From: Tricholoma matsutake
Lineage: Eukaryota; Basidiomycota; Agaricomycetes; Agaricales; Tricholomataceae
Reading direction: 5' to 3'
NCBI GenBank assembly: GCA_026075535.2
Contig: AP026549.1
Coordinates: 8,680,001 to 8,744,000 of the forward strand
Length of the DNA: 64,000 bases
Shown: one piece after another, positions 30,626-42,783 of the stretch
Layout of the letters: the number at the start of each line of letters is the position of its first letter
Position numbering within the stretch: position 1 is the stretch's first letter
Translations under genes and position numbers: made by a program
Notes under the pieces: generated by a model
Databases searched by the model: none
What the model was told of the DNA's origin: nothing
What the model saw: only the letters and a program-made list of their open reading frames with translations

Positions 30626-32640
30626 ATGAGTAGGGCTTGTTACCCTACCACAGTGGACATGCATGCAGTGATTGATGTGGAAGCGTTACTTGATAGTGGT
30701 GCTACAGGATTATTCATTAATCCGTCCTTAATTACTGGAAATGGAATTAGCACATGCAAGCTGGCACAACCTATAATGGTGTATAATATTGATGGAACAG
30801 TCAATCATGGAGGAACTATCAGGAGGAGGTGACCATGGTACTAGAGTATCAGGACCATCAGGAACAAGCCATATTCAAAGTGTGCGATCTTGGGAAAACC
30901 AATCTAATAATAGGATGTCCGTGGTTACGGAAGCATAATCCTGAAATTGATTGGAAAACTGGGAAAGTACAAATGACTCGTTGCCCTAAGGAATGTAATG
31001 TGTATGGGAGGAAGATGAAGACAGAGAAAAGGAAAAAGAAAGAGAAAGAACGTCTGAGGAAGTATTCTGATATGATGGAGAAAGTGGAGGATGAGGAAAT
31101 GCCAAATGGGGAAGTTCTTATCATGATCAAAAATGAAGAGCAGAGGCAAACCTTTAGAGCAATTCATGGAGGACAGTCATGAGACAAGAATATTGTGAAG
31201 GTGGAGAAGCCAGTGGCAGAGTGGGTACCAAAAGCATATTATGAATATCTGTCAGTCTTTCAGAAGAAGGAGTCTGAGTGAATGCTGGTGCGGAAGCCAT
31301 GGGATCATGTGGTTGAGATGAAGCCAGGGTTTGTGCCAAAGAAGTCAAAGGTATATCCGTTATCTCCGATGGAACAAGAAGAAGTTGATGTGTTCCTAAA
31401 TGAGCAATTGTGCAAAGGATACATACAACCTTTGAAATCACCACAGATGTCACCAATATTCTTTGTCCCAAAGAAAGACCAGAGGAAGAGGATGTGTACA
31501 GATTATAGGTATCTGAATGAGTGGACAGTGAAGAATGCATACCCCCTGCCATTGATCTCAGAAATAATTGACAAGGTGGGAAATGCCAGGGTCTTTACAA
31601 AATTGGATTTACGATGGGGATACAATAATGTACGAATAAAGAAAGGAGATGAGTGGAAGGCCACATTTGCCATGCATCGAGGATCCTTCAAGCCGCTTGT
31701 CATGTTTTTTGGGATGACCAATAGTCCCCCAACTTTCCAAAATATGATGAACAACATTTTACAGGACATAATAGACAAAGGTGTGGTAATAATATTTATT
31801 GACAACATTCTGATATTCATGGAGGATGAAGAAAATCATGAAGCGATAGTGCAGGAGGTGCTACAGAGATTAGCGGAGAATGATCTATCTTTGAAGCCAG
31901 AGAAGTGTGTGTTTGGGGCAAGCAAGATCGAGTTCCTAGGATTATTGATTGGCCCTGACGGGATCAAAATGGATCCAATGAAGGTACAGGTGATCACTGA
32001 TTGGCCTGTGCCCACCCGTGTCAAGGAGGTTCAAGCCTTCTTGGGACTCACAAATTACTATTGTCGCTTTGTGCATAATTTTTCCAAAATTGCCACACCC
32101 TTACATAACCTTATGTGAAAGGGAGTAGTGTGGAGGTGGGGAGAACAGCAGCAGACAGTGTTTGAGGAGTTGAAGAGGAAGTTTGTGGAGGGACCAATAT
32201 TAGCCCCAGTAGATTTCATGCATCCCTTACGAGTGGAATCAGATGCATCCGACTTTGCTACTGGAGTAGTATTATCAATGCTGTGCAAAGATGACAAATG
32301 GCAGACTTGTGCATATTTGTCCCGAGGGTTGAATGATGTGGAAAGGAATTATGATGTGCATGCAGCATGACAAAGAGATGTTGGGAATAATCTGAGCATT
32401 GGAGGTGTGGAGACATTATTTGGAGGGATGTATGCATCAGATTGAGATCTGGATGGATCATCAAAATCTGCAATACTTCATGTCCGCTAAAAAGCTTAAT
32501 CACCGGCAAGCGCATTGGGCGTTATTCCTATCATGTTTCATTTTTCCCTTGGTCCACAAAGTGGTAAGCTTAATGAGGAAAGCAGATGCATTATCCAGAC
32601 ATATTGATCACAAAAGTTGAAAAGGGGGGTGGAGGAGGAC
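30626..32640 (+). pseudogene. Protease-RT-RNase H of gypsy A#2
   Basis: The aspartic protease has an intact active site (VEALLDSGATGLFIN) and IIGCPWLRKHNPEIDW. RT follows: FFVPKKDQRKRMCTDYRYLN, TKLDLRWGYNNVRI, FFGMTNSPPTFQNMMN, and catalytic motif FIDNILIF, where YIDD is expected; the second Asp has become Asn (one G-to-A step), so RT is inactive. LGLTNYYCRFVHNFSKIATP and RNase H (ESDASDFATGVVLS, DHQNLQYFMSAKKL, RKADALSRH) complete it. Stops fall after GGQS, KKESE, LHNLM and VHAA, and there is a frame change near 32390. The domain order is that of a standard gypsy pol. Confidence 0.85.
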
Positions 32641-32871
32641 AATAAGAATGTTACCTTACTCAAACCCAAATACTTTCACATTTGCGCTATGCATCAAGGG
32701 CATCTATTAATAGATAGCTCGGAAACAGAAATGTTGTCTAAAATTAGACAATGTTCAGAAATGGACAATGAAGTAGTGGAAGCTGTGAAAACTCTGAAGG
32801 GAGAGAAGAAAAGTAATATCAAAGGAGATGAGTGGGCTGAGGAACAAGGGTTGGGGTTATTCTGAGGAAAG

Positions 32872-33740
32872 GTGTATGTACCAAATGATCAGGATTTGCC
32901 AAGGGAGATTGTCCAGTTACATCATAATATGCCGACTGCTGGACACCCAGGAAGATGGAAGACGTTGGAATTAGTAATGAGAAATTATTGGTGGCCCAGA
33001 ATTTCTAAATATGTGTTGGGGTATGTGGATGGATGTGATATGTGCATGAGGGGAAGAAATTTCCAGAGAAACCTGCAGGGAAATTAATGAGGAACCCTAT
33101 ACCTAAAGTGCCATAGCGAGACATATCTGTGGATTTTATCACCAGATTACCCGAGGCTCAAGGGTACGATGCAATATTTGTAGTATGCGACCGCTTCACA
33201 AAGGAGGTCCATATTATTCCTACTACTACAGAAACCTCATCATTGGGCTTGGTGTGCCTCTATCTAAATCAGGTATGGTGGTTACATGGATTACCTGATA
33301 CCATTATTTCCAATTGCGGACCACAATTTGCTTCTGCATTTATGTGAGAACTAAACAACATATTGGGGATTCAAACTAAATTATCTACAGCATATCACCC
33401 ACACAGCACAAACTGATGGGCAGACAGAGAGAATGAACCAGGAGTTGGAGCAGTACCTATGTATGTTTGTCAACTACCAACAAACTGACTGGCCCAAATG
33501 GTTGGCAATTGCTGAATTTTCCCACAATAATAAATTCCATTTGGCTACTGGCATGTCACCCTTCTTTGCTAATTATTGGTATCATCCCCGCATGGGAATA
33601 GAACCCCAAAGGGAAGTTAAGGTACAATCAGTAGAAGACTTTGTATCTAAGATGCAAAAGGGAGGTGGCATTGATGAAAGCACATGATGACATGATGCGA
33701 CACATGAATTGTACTCGAGCTCCCACTCCAGATTACAATT
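32872..33740 (+). pseudogene. Integrase of gypsy A#2, C-terminally truncated
   Basis: The HHCC zinc-binding domain is present (LHHNMPTAGHPGRWKTLELV, then GCDMC), then after a frame change the core (MDFITRLPEAQGYDAIFVVC, DTIISNCGPQFASAF) and DGQTER-type residues carrying the Glu, then MNQELEQYLCMFVNYQQTDW. The second-Asp motif SDRGPQF reads SNCGPQF, so the catalytic Asp is lost. The sequence ends in the region just before the chromodomain. Confidence 0.8.
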
Positions 33741-33947
33741 TAACTATGTAGGTATTGACCTACTAAGTATTAATATACTATATACTATATATCATATCTA
33801 TTTTATATAAAGTAAGAGTGGGCGTGCCCAATGAAAAAAGTATGAAAAGCAAGGGTTTATATACCTTGGGTGGTGCACAGACCATCTGGTCATGTTTGTG
33901 CACCCAAACGGAAAAGTGGTGCCACTTGCAGACACCATTCCCATGAC
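33741..33947. other. AT-rich junction after A#2, no gene seen
   Basis: Starts with a TATACTATATACTATATATC-type tract. It marks the unexplained 3' truncation point of A#2. Confidence 0.35.
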
Positions 33948-34404
33948 CAACAACAACACAGCAACACCACTGTGCATGCGAGCCACTGCTCATAGGGCAA
34001 GTTGGGGTTGCTGAGGATGACGACAACTCAAATGACTGAATGGAAAGTGAGCCAAAATGATGAATAGTGTCGTTTTGGCTCAGGTATGTTTTGTTTTACT
34101 ATTTATTCAACTATCTTTTTCTTTTTCTTTTTCTTTTTTAAGGTCCTATCTTTTCCTGATGATGATGTCCAACTGCAACAACAACACAGCAACACCACTG
34201 CGCCTGTGAGCCACTGTTTGTAGGGCAAGTTGGGGTTGCTGAGGATGACGACAACTCAGACGACTGAACATAAAGTGAGCTGAAATGACAAATAAGTGTC
34301 ATTTCAGCTCAGGTATGTTTTGTTTTACTATTTATTCAACTATCTTTTTCTTTTTCTTTTTTAAGGTTCTTTCTTTTCCTGACAATGACGTCCAACCGCC
34401 AACC
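33948..34404 (+). repeat. Tandem duplication of a hairpin plus intron-like module (two ~228-bp units)
   Basis: Units 33948-34176 and 34177-34404 both run: CAACAACAACACAGCAACAC, AGCCACTG.T..TAGGGC, GTTGCTGAGGATGACGAC, a hairpin, CAGGTATGTTTTG, a T/C-rich tract, TTTTTTAAGGT. The hairpins are 34049-34057 with 34073-34081 (9-bp stem plus wobble pairs) and 34277-34290 with 34297-34310 (14-bp perfect stem). Pair 5 is C-G in one unit and T-A in the other, and pair 6 A-T versus G-C, so pairing is kept while sequence changes. A third partial unit follows to about 34480. The GTATGT..AAG part looks like a short fungal intron. Confidence 0.7.
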
Positions 34405-34549
34405 TCTACCCCAACACAGCATCACCACCCAGCCTGCAAGCCACTGCTTGCAGGGGGAGATGGGGGTACTGACAGGAGAACAATGACAGGGGGATGACCA
34501 GAAGAACAATGATGGGACAACTTGGAAGACGACAACAATAGGATGATGA

Positions 34550-34790
34550 TGATGACAATAGGATGACAATGACAATGATAGGATGACAATGACAATAATA
34601 GGATGACAATGACAATGATAGGATGACAATGACAATGATAGGATGACAATGACAATGGACAACAACAATGAAGAGGACAACAATGACAAAGAGGACAACA
34701 ATGACAAAGAGGACAACAACAATGAAGGGACAACAACAATGACAACAACGGGACAACAACAAAAATGGGACAACAACAATGGCTGCTCAC
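34550..34790 (+). repeat. GACAATGA/ACAACAAC minisatellite
   Basis: About five copies of a 20-bp unit close to GGATGACAATGACAATGATA (34560-34660), then GACAACAACAATGA-type repeats to about 34790. Long frames across it on either strand are low-complexity artefacts. Confidence 0.7.
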
Positions 34791-34798
34791 AGCCCCCT

Positions 34799-34835
34799 CC
34801 TTGCACATCATGCAAGGTAGGGGGTATGTTTTCTC
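34799..34835 (+). other. Hairpin plus donor-like GTATGTTTTC, further copy of the module
   Basis: CCTTGCA (34799-34805) pairs with TGCAAGG (34811-34817), closely followed by GGGGTATGTTTTCTCTTTTT. Same order of parts as at 34049-34140 and 34277-34370. Confidence 0.45.
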
Positions 34836-34919
34836 TTTTTTTATTTATTGTACTACCTATGTGCTCACTCACAGGCCCCTGCCTGTGAGGGGCATTATCT
34901 TAGTTTTAGAATATATTAT

Positions 34920-35137
34920 GTATATAATGTAGGTTTAGACCAACTCAAGTCAGTTGATGACTGGTTGTGGCCCAAACCAGCTGCAACCAGTTGTCAGACT
35001 GGACTGGACCGCAAAGAACCAGTTTCTTGCGGTCCAGTCTGGCTTTATTTAGTTTTGCAATCTGAATGAACTGGTTGCAGTCCCGGTTTGCTCCAGAAAT
35101 GGAAAAAAACCGGACCAAACCAGACCTTCAAACACTA
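34920..35137 (-). repeat. hAT-like terminus (AACACTA end) with CTGGTCC/ACCAGTC subterminal words
   Basis: Read on the minus strand from 35137 it starts TAGTGTTTGAAGGTCTGG and then has many ACCAGT, CTGGTT and GGTCCAGTC words. The left end of the element at 53804 starts TAGTGTTTAAAGGTCCAG with the same words. Its partner end to the left was not found, so this is a broken element or solo end. Confidence 0.55.
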
Positions 35138-35935
35138 AATATGGGTGACCAAGGATATCCACAGGCGCTTCGACAATCAATTCCCTGAAGGCATACTCAA
35201 GCCATGGATGGAGGATGAGGGGGCAGAAATCATAGATCTCTTGAATAGGTACCTAACCAGTGTCTGAAGCCATAGATATGGAAGATATCAACTTCCTGCC
35301 CAGCATTGACCCAAAAGGATTACTCTGTGACCTGGCAAGAGGAGATGGAACCTGCACATATATCCATATGGAAGACAATCAGGTTAGCTACTACAATGCC
35401 CACAGAGATTCTACTGGAAATTGCAGGTGCGTAATATTCACCCAACCAGCTTGAAATGACCTTTGATGGAAGGTAATCCACCACCACCAGATATGAACAA
35501 TGCAACCCACAAACATTCCACATTGGTGACATTGTGCAAGCCCAAGTCTCCTTGATAGTCATTCCAGTATGCGGTGGGAAATGCAAAATGCTTTCAGTTC
35601 TTCGATCAATTGCACTTTTAGATGGGCACTTTGCAAATGTATGTACCTTGAACAAAGCATAAGGCCCTCCCCAAACTCATGAACAGACCAACAACATGCC
35701 CATGAAGAAGAAAGAGCAGACATCAGCAGCTAAGCTCCAGTCAATCAAGTGATGGGTGGGGTACAAAGAATTAGACATGAACAGGAAAAAGGACAGGATG
35801 GGAGTTGATGAGGCAGTGACATAGACACTCAATAGACACTTATGGCTTTGTTTTTGGTTTACTGGTGCACAGCTACACCAGGAGCATGCTGACTGTAATG
35901 CCATGGCCATAGGACATGCAGAGGTATTGTAATGG
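35138..35935 (+). pseudogene. Helitron-neighbourhood ORF remnants, unrecognised
   Basis: Readable pieces in shifting frames: LPSIDPKGLLCDLARGDGTC (35260-35454) and FHIGDIVQAQVSLIVIPVCG followed by MLSVLRSIALLDGHFANV (about 35505-35660). The second resembles short ORFs that I recall next to Helitron-type helicase genes in mushroom genomes. No catalytic motif is visible. It stops at frameshifts and leads toward the helicase remnant. Confidence 0.35.
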
Positions 35936-35941
35936 CATGAA

Positions 35942-36600
35942 TTGATACTCCATGCAAAGGAAACATGTGGATTCTCATGGGGTATCAGAAGCATATGGGT
36001 GCTTGGCAATGCCTGCAATGATAGCGTGGGCATTTCCCATGACCCCCAGCAAAAATTTCAGTCTGAATCAGCAATCGGAACTGGACCAAAAAAGCTGTAT
36101 AATACCTCATTCTCAATACTGAGAACTTGGAATGCATTGCAAGGCAAAACACAAGAGAAAAATGTTGTAGATCTTGGAGAGACCAGAACACATCAAGGTT
36201 ATTATACTGCTTTGTCAAGAGGGACTACAGCTGCAGGCTCTCTTATCTTATCAGGAATACACAGTAATAAAATTGCAGGTGGTGCCTCAGGGGCTTTACA
36301 TCAGGAATTCAGAGAACAAGAATTGCTAGATACAATTACTACATTGTAATATGAAGACTGCCTTCCAGCACACATCAGAATGGCAGACAGAAGGAACACT
36401 CTGATTTCTAGCTTTTGAAAATGGAAGGGGGAAGCTTTTATGCCATCCACAATGCATCCTGCAATTGCTTGGAGCAAGGAAGACCCTTATTTAGATGGAA
36501 CCATGCAAATATTGAATGGGCCATCATCAAAGCAAAAGCAACTAAAGCCATGGATAAAGAAGCAAACAGCAGACTTAAAAGGAAAGCAGAAGACACTAAC
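35942..36600 (+). pseudogene. Helitron-type PIF1/RecD-like helicase, C-terminal end
   Basis: The key stretch is TRTHQGYYTALSRGTTAAGS with LILSGIHSNKIAGGASGALH and QEFREQELLDTI (36180-36350). The YYTALSR part corresponds to helicase motif VI (YVALSR) of PIF1-like helicases that close Helitron Rep/helicase proteins. After a stop and frame change it continues WKGEAFMPSTMHPAIAWSKE (from about 36421). The Rep domain and the first helicase motifs are not in the window. Confidence 0.6.
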
Positions 36601-36639
36601 ATCCTGAATCTCCTGCCAAAAAAACTGCAAAATCAGATT

Positions 36640-37478
36640 TCAAAGCAGGCAAACTGCAGCAGAAATGGGACCAGAAGAGACCCATCTACTAGGAACCAGG
36701 TGGGAAAACAACAGTTGTGCTTATGATGCTGTTCTGACTATTCTTTTTAATACTTGGCACCAAAACCCAGTTTACTTGAATACAACAATTTGGCAGCAGA
36801 TGGGGAATACTGAGCTGAACATGCTGGTCACAGGGTTTAATCAACTACTTTATATTTCACAGCCTTCACTGGAGACCATTAGGGAAGACATGAGATACCA
36901 CTTTGCTAACCTATCTAGTACCATGTTCTGTTTTGGACACTACACCAGTGTACACATCATTTTCCTGACACTATTAAAAAGTACAATGCTTATTACAGCA
37001 ACCACAAGATGATGTACACATGCAAATCATGCAGTCTTCCATGAGTCAATGGTGACCAACTCTATGATCACAGTGTCAGCATCATTACAACCACAATCTC
37101 TGCAAAACATTATGAATCACTTCCAAGAGTTAGTACCATCTAGGTGCCAGTCTTGAAATCAACACCAACTGAGGCACACTTCTATATTATCACACCCTCC
37201 TTTACTAGAATTTGAGTGGGGTTTACATGCTCCAACTCTTAACAACACTCTGCATATAGCTGCTGCTGGAACATATCACACTTACCATCTATGTGGTATT
37301 ATATATCTATCTAATGAACACTTCACCATTTATTTTATAGATCAAGAAAGTCAGAGATGGTTCCATGATGGTATCTTAACTGGTACCTCTTTCTGAAAAG
37401 AGCCTATAACATGAACTCAGCTTTCTCATTCAATACTGGCAATTTACTGCTACTAGGAAAAACCTCACTTCCTTAGAA
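36640..37478 (+). pseudogene. Cysteine-protease-like domain next to the Helitron helicase
   Basis: GTRWENNSCAYDAVLTILFN carries a Cys in an N-S-C-A-Y-D-A-V context typical of ubiquitin-hydrolase (C19-like) folds. Further on are IREDMRYHFANLSSTMFCFG, and near 37290 GIIYLSNEHFTIYFIDQESQ with a plausible catalytic His, then RWFHDGILTGTSF. Several stops and frame changes occur after 37012. It is cut at 37478 by element Z. A protease domain following a helicase fits the large composite Helitron proteins of fungi, but the protease class is my inference. Confidence 0.5.
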
Positions 37479-39742
37479 TAGGGACTACCATGGATGCATC
37501 CGGGTAAATATCCATGGATGGTGGATAAATTCTTGTGGATATGGATGATATCCATGGATTATCCACATCATCCACAAAACTGATAAGTGAATTTTTTGCC
37601 AAAAGGTTGTTGTAATATGCACTGTTGATGTGTAACTACTAGTATACAACTAATAGTTATGTGTTTGAAGTACCTATCACTGAGGAAAAAACAAATTTAG
37701 TGTTTCAATGCATTTTTGGATATTACCAAGAGAAATTGAATGTCACTGATTCAATTGGGCATGTAAAATCATGAAAATATTTGAGTAGGTGCTTACAAGA
37801 CTTGTGTATTGGACTATATAATTTATTGTTAGGATTTATTTATTTATTCCTTGAAAATAGCCTAAAGATCATTTTATATAGAGTTACACCAATGTGGTAT
37901 AGTATTTTGAGATTTTCTTATCAAATATTGCACAAAATTAAGAATTTATTTTTCTCTCTTTAAACACCCTTACTGGTATAATATGCACAAGATTTTCAAA
38001 AATTTTAAATATATAAAAGACAAATGAATATTGCATATACAAAAGCATGAGAGCTGGTCATCAGAAATGCAAAAAAACAAATACCATGGCAACTGTTACA
38101 AATTCAATATCACAAAAAAAATCTGGCTTCTTCATCTGAGTCCTCTTCATCATCTGTCTCAGCTTCTTTCTCACCTGCCCTTGTCCTATTCTCACCTCAC
38201 ATCTGCTTCTCAACAATCTTGATGGTCTCTGAAAGTCCTGGGTACAATGGAGTTCTTGCCAAGGATCCAATGGCAACCTGAGCCTTGAATGTTTGTGGAC
38301 TAGTATTATGCTGAAGATGGTTAACCTCAAGCCTCCCAACAGAAAATGCATGCTCTGCATCAACAGAAGATGCTATACAAAAGGTTTAGTAAAGATAAAA
38401 ATAAAAACAGTGAAAGTCACCCTGGTGCAGAGCAAAAGTCAAGTCCCATCTTTGACACCCGAGGATGATGCTGAGTAGCTCGATCCCAATACTTCATAAC
38501 TCCCCCAGCCTCTTTAACAGCAGAAGACTTGATAACTGGGAAATATGTACTGATTGTGTCGGGGTCTTGAGAATCATCAAGGTCCTGTGTTCTAATCCAC
38601 TTTGACTTCATCTAAAATAAAAGCATTGTTATTTAAACTCAGAGTCACAATGGAGTCATTTACCTTGCCTCTTCGAGAAGCTTCAGTGGCTGGGGGAGGT
38701 TCTTCATCTCCCTTGTAAGTTTCATTCCAACGAGTGACAACCAACTTCTTGATATCTCAGATCTGTGCAGCAGAGCCGCCATGATCCTTGAACCACTTGA
38801 GTTTCTTGTCAGGGCACATGACTGAATAATATTAGCCTAGAACAGAGAAAAAAAAAAGTGCTAACCTATAGCAATTGTGTATAGCTCACAGTCCTTCATG
38901 AGACAGTAGTATTTGTCAATCAGAAGAAGGACTGCTTGAGCTGCAACACAGACAACATTTGGCAACCCCATGTCTTCATCATCACAAACAAGGGTCATTG
39001 ATTGTTCAATGGAATCCAGCATAGGTAAGACATCTGCAATAAGAGGAACCTGAGATTGTGAAAACAGTTTTGTTGGTTCTTAAAAATCTGTCACAAAATT
39101 AAAATCAGTTATTTGCTTATGAAAGACAAGTATTATAACCTCAAGTATGGCACTTAGCATCTCAGCAAGATTTCACTGCTCTTCTGAAAGTCAGTAAGCT
39201 TGTAGCTTATTGACAGCAGCCCCAGCGCATATACTGATCTAGGAGTTTGCTAGTCATCTTAACACGCGATGAGACGCAGTTGAATGGCACAGTGAGTTGT
39301 TCAACAGGACTTCTGAAGTATAGGTGAGCATCTAAGCATGTGAGATCTGAATTCCATCGAGTAGGAACATGGCGATCAAGTGCTGTCTTGTCTCCAGGAA
39401 GGTCCTTGTCATTTGAAACAAGAGTGTCAAACTTCTCCTTCAGTGTTGAACTGTTATGAACACATCGAGCAAGACCAGCAACCTAATACACAAAATTAAA
39501 GTCATACAAGTCAATTATGACACAAAAATGTTATGCATACTCGGGGGAAAAGCTGAAGTGCCATTTTGCTCTCCTCTTCATCAATCTCTACACCCTTAGG
39601 TCCTGTTTGGCAACCAAATTTATCCAGACATCTACAACTAAACTACAACTAACTGTTGTTGATAATGATTATATAATCACATCGATCATAGTATCGATCG
39701 TACCCTTACACTGTGCGCGGCTTCATACTGGTTGCCCTTGCT

Positions 39743-41084
39743 ATGGAGGTAGATGACGGTAATGATACAGATGGTGGGGGATCTACTACTTCTTCTGAGA
39801 GGGATGATGTGGAATGTTCACAAAGAACCTCGTATCTAATGGTTATTATCTCTACTCTTGCAGCCACTATCACTCATTATGCATCTGGTCTCTATGACAA
39901 GCAGGCATATCACACATCGGCTCTCACTGGTCATGCCTGGGTCCTCGAGTTGCTCACTGGTCACCCTGATCATATCCAATGTGAACTTGGTGTCAGGCAT
40001 CACATATTTCATCTTCTCATTGATAAGCTTCGAGAATTGGGCCATAGCAATTCACGTTATGTTACTTTGGAGGAACAGCTTGCAATTTTCCTCTACTCGT
40101 GTGTGACAGGTCTCTCAACCCATCATGTTGGTGAGAGATTTCAGCGTACAACCAACACAATTTCTAGGTATGTTTGATTTGATGCTGGCTTTCCTGATTC
40201 TCAAGCAGCATACAGATACTTCAAAGCCATGCTTGCAGTGTTCTCTTCTGCTCCATTTTACACCACTTATGTCTGAATGCCAACTGCATCTGATCCGGTG
40301 CCTCCTGAAATATTCCACAATCCAAAGTGCTATCCATTCTTCAAGGATGCGCTTGGAGTGCTTGATGGGACACACATAAACTGTTCACCCTCAGCACAGG
40401 AGCGTGAAGCTGCTCGCAACCAAAAAGGCTTATTGACTCAGAACTGCCTGGTTGCTTGTAGCTTCGATCTATTGTTTTTGTATGTCCTCAGTGGTTGGGA
40501 GGGATCAGCCTCGGATGCGCTAATATTCTATAATGCACGTCTAACTGACTTCCCCATCCCCAATGGGAAATATTATCTGGCAGATGCAGGCTTTCCTGTA
40601 TGCGACAAGCTGTTGGTTCCATATTGTGGTGTTCGCTATCATCTTGCAGAGTGGGGGCATACACAGATCCAGCAAGTTCTTTAACAAAGGTTGTTATCCA
40701 GTGATTTATTGTCAATGCAGACCTGCAAACAAAGAAGAATTATTCAATCTTCATCATGCCTCTGCTCGTAATGTAATCGAGCAAATTTTTGGCATTCTGA
40801 AGCGCCGCTTTCAGATTCTCATCATCCCACCTGAGTATGATCTTCAAATACAGACACGTATTCCCCCCGCCCTTTGTGCACTGCACAATTTCATCCGTCG
40901 GCATGATCCCTCTGATATCAATGACTTTCCTGATACCACTGACAATCCAGCTGATCATGCAGATGGCTCTGGAATTGGAGAGCTTGCCACAAGTGCAGTG
41001 AGTGCACGAGAGCGGGCAAGTGCAGGTAACAAGCGAGACCAAATTGCGCAGGACATGTGGAACAGCTACCAACAAATTCTCTGA
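39743..41084 (+). pseudogene. PIF/Harbinger DDE transposase (HARBI1-like)
   Basis: Starts at ATG 39743 (MEVDDGNDTDGGGSTTSSER). The helix-turn-helix-like region has LEEQLAIFLYSCVTGLSTHH and VGERFQRTTNTISR. A 48-bp intron (40168-40215, GTATGT..CAG) restores TISRYFKAML. A single TGA at 40274-40276 lies where Arg would fit. The catalytic residues are in place: first Asp in VLDGTHINCSPS, second Asp in LSGWEGSASDALIF, Glu in ARNVIEQIFGILKRRF. A stretch at about 40650-40730 with a TAA is probably a second intron, whose edges I could not settle. The C-terminus is acidic, ending DMWNSYQQIL. Apart from the one stop the gene looks nearly whole. Confidence 0.88.
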
Positions 41085-41615
41085 GAAAGGGGTGAGGTTT
41101 GGGAAGATGTACCTACCATTTAATATCATGTGTACTGCGACCATCTATCTTACTCTTGTAACATGCCTTCTCTTTGCTACGCTTAAAATATGGCTACCAT
41201 TCTTTTGTTACCCTCTTGTATCAGCGTATGACATATCAATTCTATCATGACATCTGTGCAAATTTTATTTGGTAGACAAATTTCCTGCTCATGCACAAAA
41301 ACATCTACAATTTGACATAAAGGATACACACGTACTACATGCTCATTGTTCAATACACTACAGTGCAGTGGCATCATTGGTAGTATCATCAATGGTCACT
41401 CCAATTTTAGACAGCTTATGCTTCACCCAAGCCTTCTGGACACTTTCAATCAAGATCGAGAGATACACCTTAGCACTGCCTTCATTTTCCTCCAATATCT
41501 CGATCAGCGCCACAAGAACATCAGGTAGCAAGTGTGTTTCCAACTGTTGAGCATGTTCCACCGCTTCACTGATGGTATTTTCGCGATGATCGCGATGAGA
41601 TAGCTGATCTACATG

Positions 41616-42783
41616 TCACGCTTCATCCAATTCGAGCCCTCTCCGGTATGATGCACTCAGATCAGCAATGCCATGCCCAATTGATGTTAAGGCAATTGCA
41701 CCCGTCATCCATCCTTGCTTCGCAGATGTAGATGTTGATGTTGATAAATGAGATGAAGAAGGTTGAGAGCTTGTGTTTTTGGCTACAGAAAACTGCCACT
41801 TTAATGCGATAGATGGTGAAGCAGGAGGGGGAGTAGGCGGGGGCTGCCCAGCAAGATTGTTTACATCATTGTGCTCGCTTGCATTACTGGAGACCATATC
41901 CACATCACCAGAGCCACCTGTTGCAACACTGGCAGTTGGCACCCCAGTCGATACAGGGGGTTCCCCATGCTCGGTCACCGAGGCTCCACCTGCAACAGGG
42001 TCTCCAGCAGATCCAGCAGATCCCTGGGCTGATCCTCCAGTGCTGGGAGTGACATCGTGATTACCTTGAACAGATCCACCAGCCTGAGTGCTGGTAGCAA
42101 CACCAGGACTGAGACTGTTTGCTTGGTATGCTTTTTTGCCTTTCGCAAGACTTGGCATCAAGAGTTTGACATTATTGTACAGGCTCCACCCCTTCTCGCC
42201 ATATAGAGATGCTTTGGGATGTTTCTGTACATGATTAGCAAAGATTGAGAATGATTTTAGGGCACATACCGCAACATAGTCTTTCCAAACTTCTTTGAGA
42301 TCTGAGGGTGTATCATCTGTGAGGCCCAGGCCATTCTCAGGAGTCCATGCGATGCTGGAAAGGTTAGTCAGTGGATCCACAATTCCAAATATTTCTTTAA
42401 TCTAGGAGAGATTTTCAATGATTGCGAACTTGGAGATGATATTTGGAGTGGCTCACACATCCCCACTTGGTCTTACAACTGTCAGCTGTCTTCGCAGCAC
42501 CCTTGGCACTCCCCACCTCTTTGGCAACAGCACTCCATATGGCAGGCCTGAAGTTCATACCATCGCCAGCTTCGGCTTGGTGTGCCAGCAGCGAAGAGAT
42601 GAGGGCTTGTTCCTCTTCAGGACTCCATGCAGCACGCTTGCTTGGTTTGGAAGCTTGAGATTGAGCAGAGCTTTTCTGTGCTTTTGTGCTCATTGATACC
42701 CAACGGCAATCGTAGGTTTGATTGAGACGACGACGCTTTCTAGATCTTGTCTGCATCATGGGCTGGTACCGGGACAGTATCAA
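41616..42783 (-). pseudogene. Myb/SANT-like DNA-binding partner protein of element W
   Basis: Reads from 42783 (MILSRYQPMMQTRSRKRRRL) with a Myb/SANT-like domain (AAWSPEEEQALISSLLAHQA, FRPAIWSAVAKEVG, ADSCKTKWG). A short intron (GTGAGC..CAAG, about 42414-42456) joins to FAIIENLS, one TAG stop, IKEIFGIVDPLTNLS and WKDYVAVCA. A Pro/Ser/Gly-rich tail ends with SLSASYRRGLELDEA-like residues at 41616. In PIF/Harbinger elements this protein binds the ends and brings the transposase to the nucleus. The stop is one step from Trp. Confidence 0.8.

Larger units (their letters stand above)
27387..33740 (+). mobile_element. Ty3/gypsy chromovirus A#2, 3'-truncated
   Basis: Plus-strand sister of A#1: 5' LTR (27387-27789), leader, gag, protease, RT, RNase H and integrase. 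Homology to A#1 integrase stops at about 33740, before the chromodomain, and no 3' LTR follows. Many stops and a mutated RT active site show it is dead. Its unbroken gag provides the reference that reveals insertions X and Y in A#1. Confidence 0.85.

Noticed and set aside
34336..34872. A 178-residue minus-strand frame of Ser/Leu/Val/Ile/Cys repeats
   Set aside because: It is the reverse of the GACAAT minisatellite, not a transmembrane protein.
33741..35137. A complete hAT element ending at 35137
   Set aside because: No left TAGTGTT end and no copy of the 8 bases AATATGGG could be found upstream; only the right terminus is supported.
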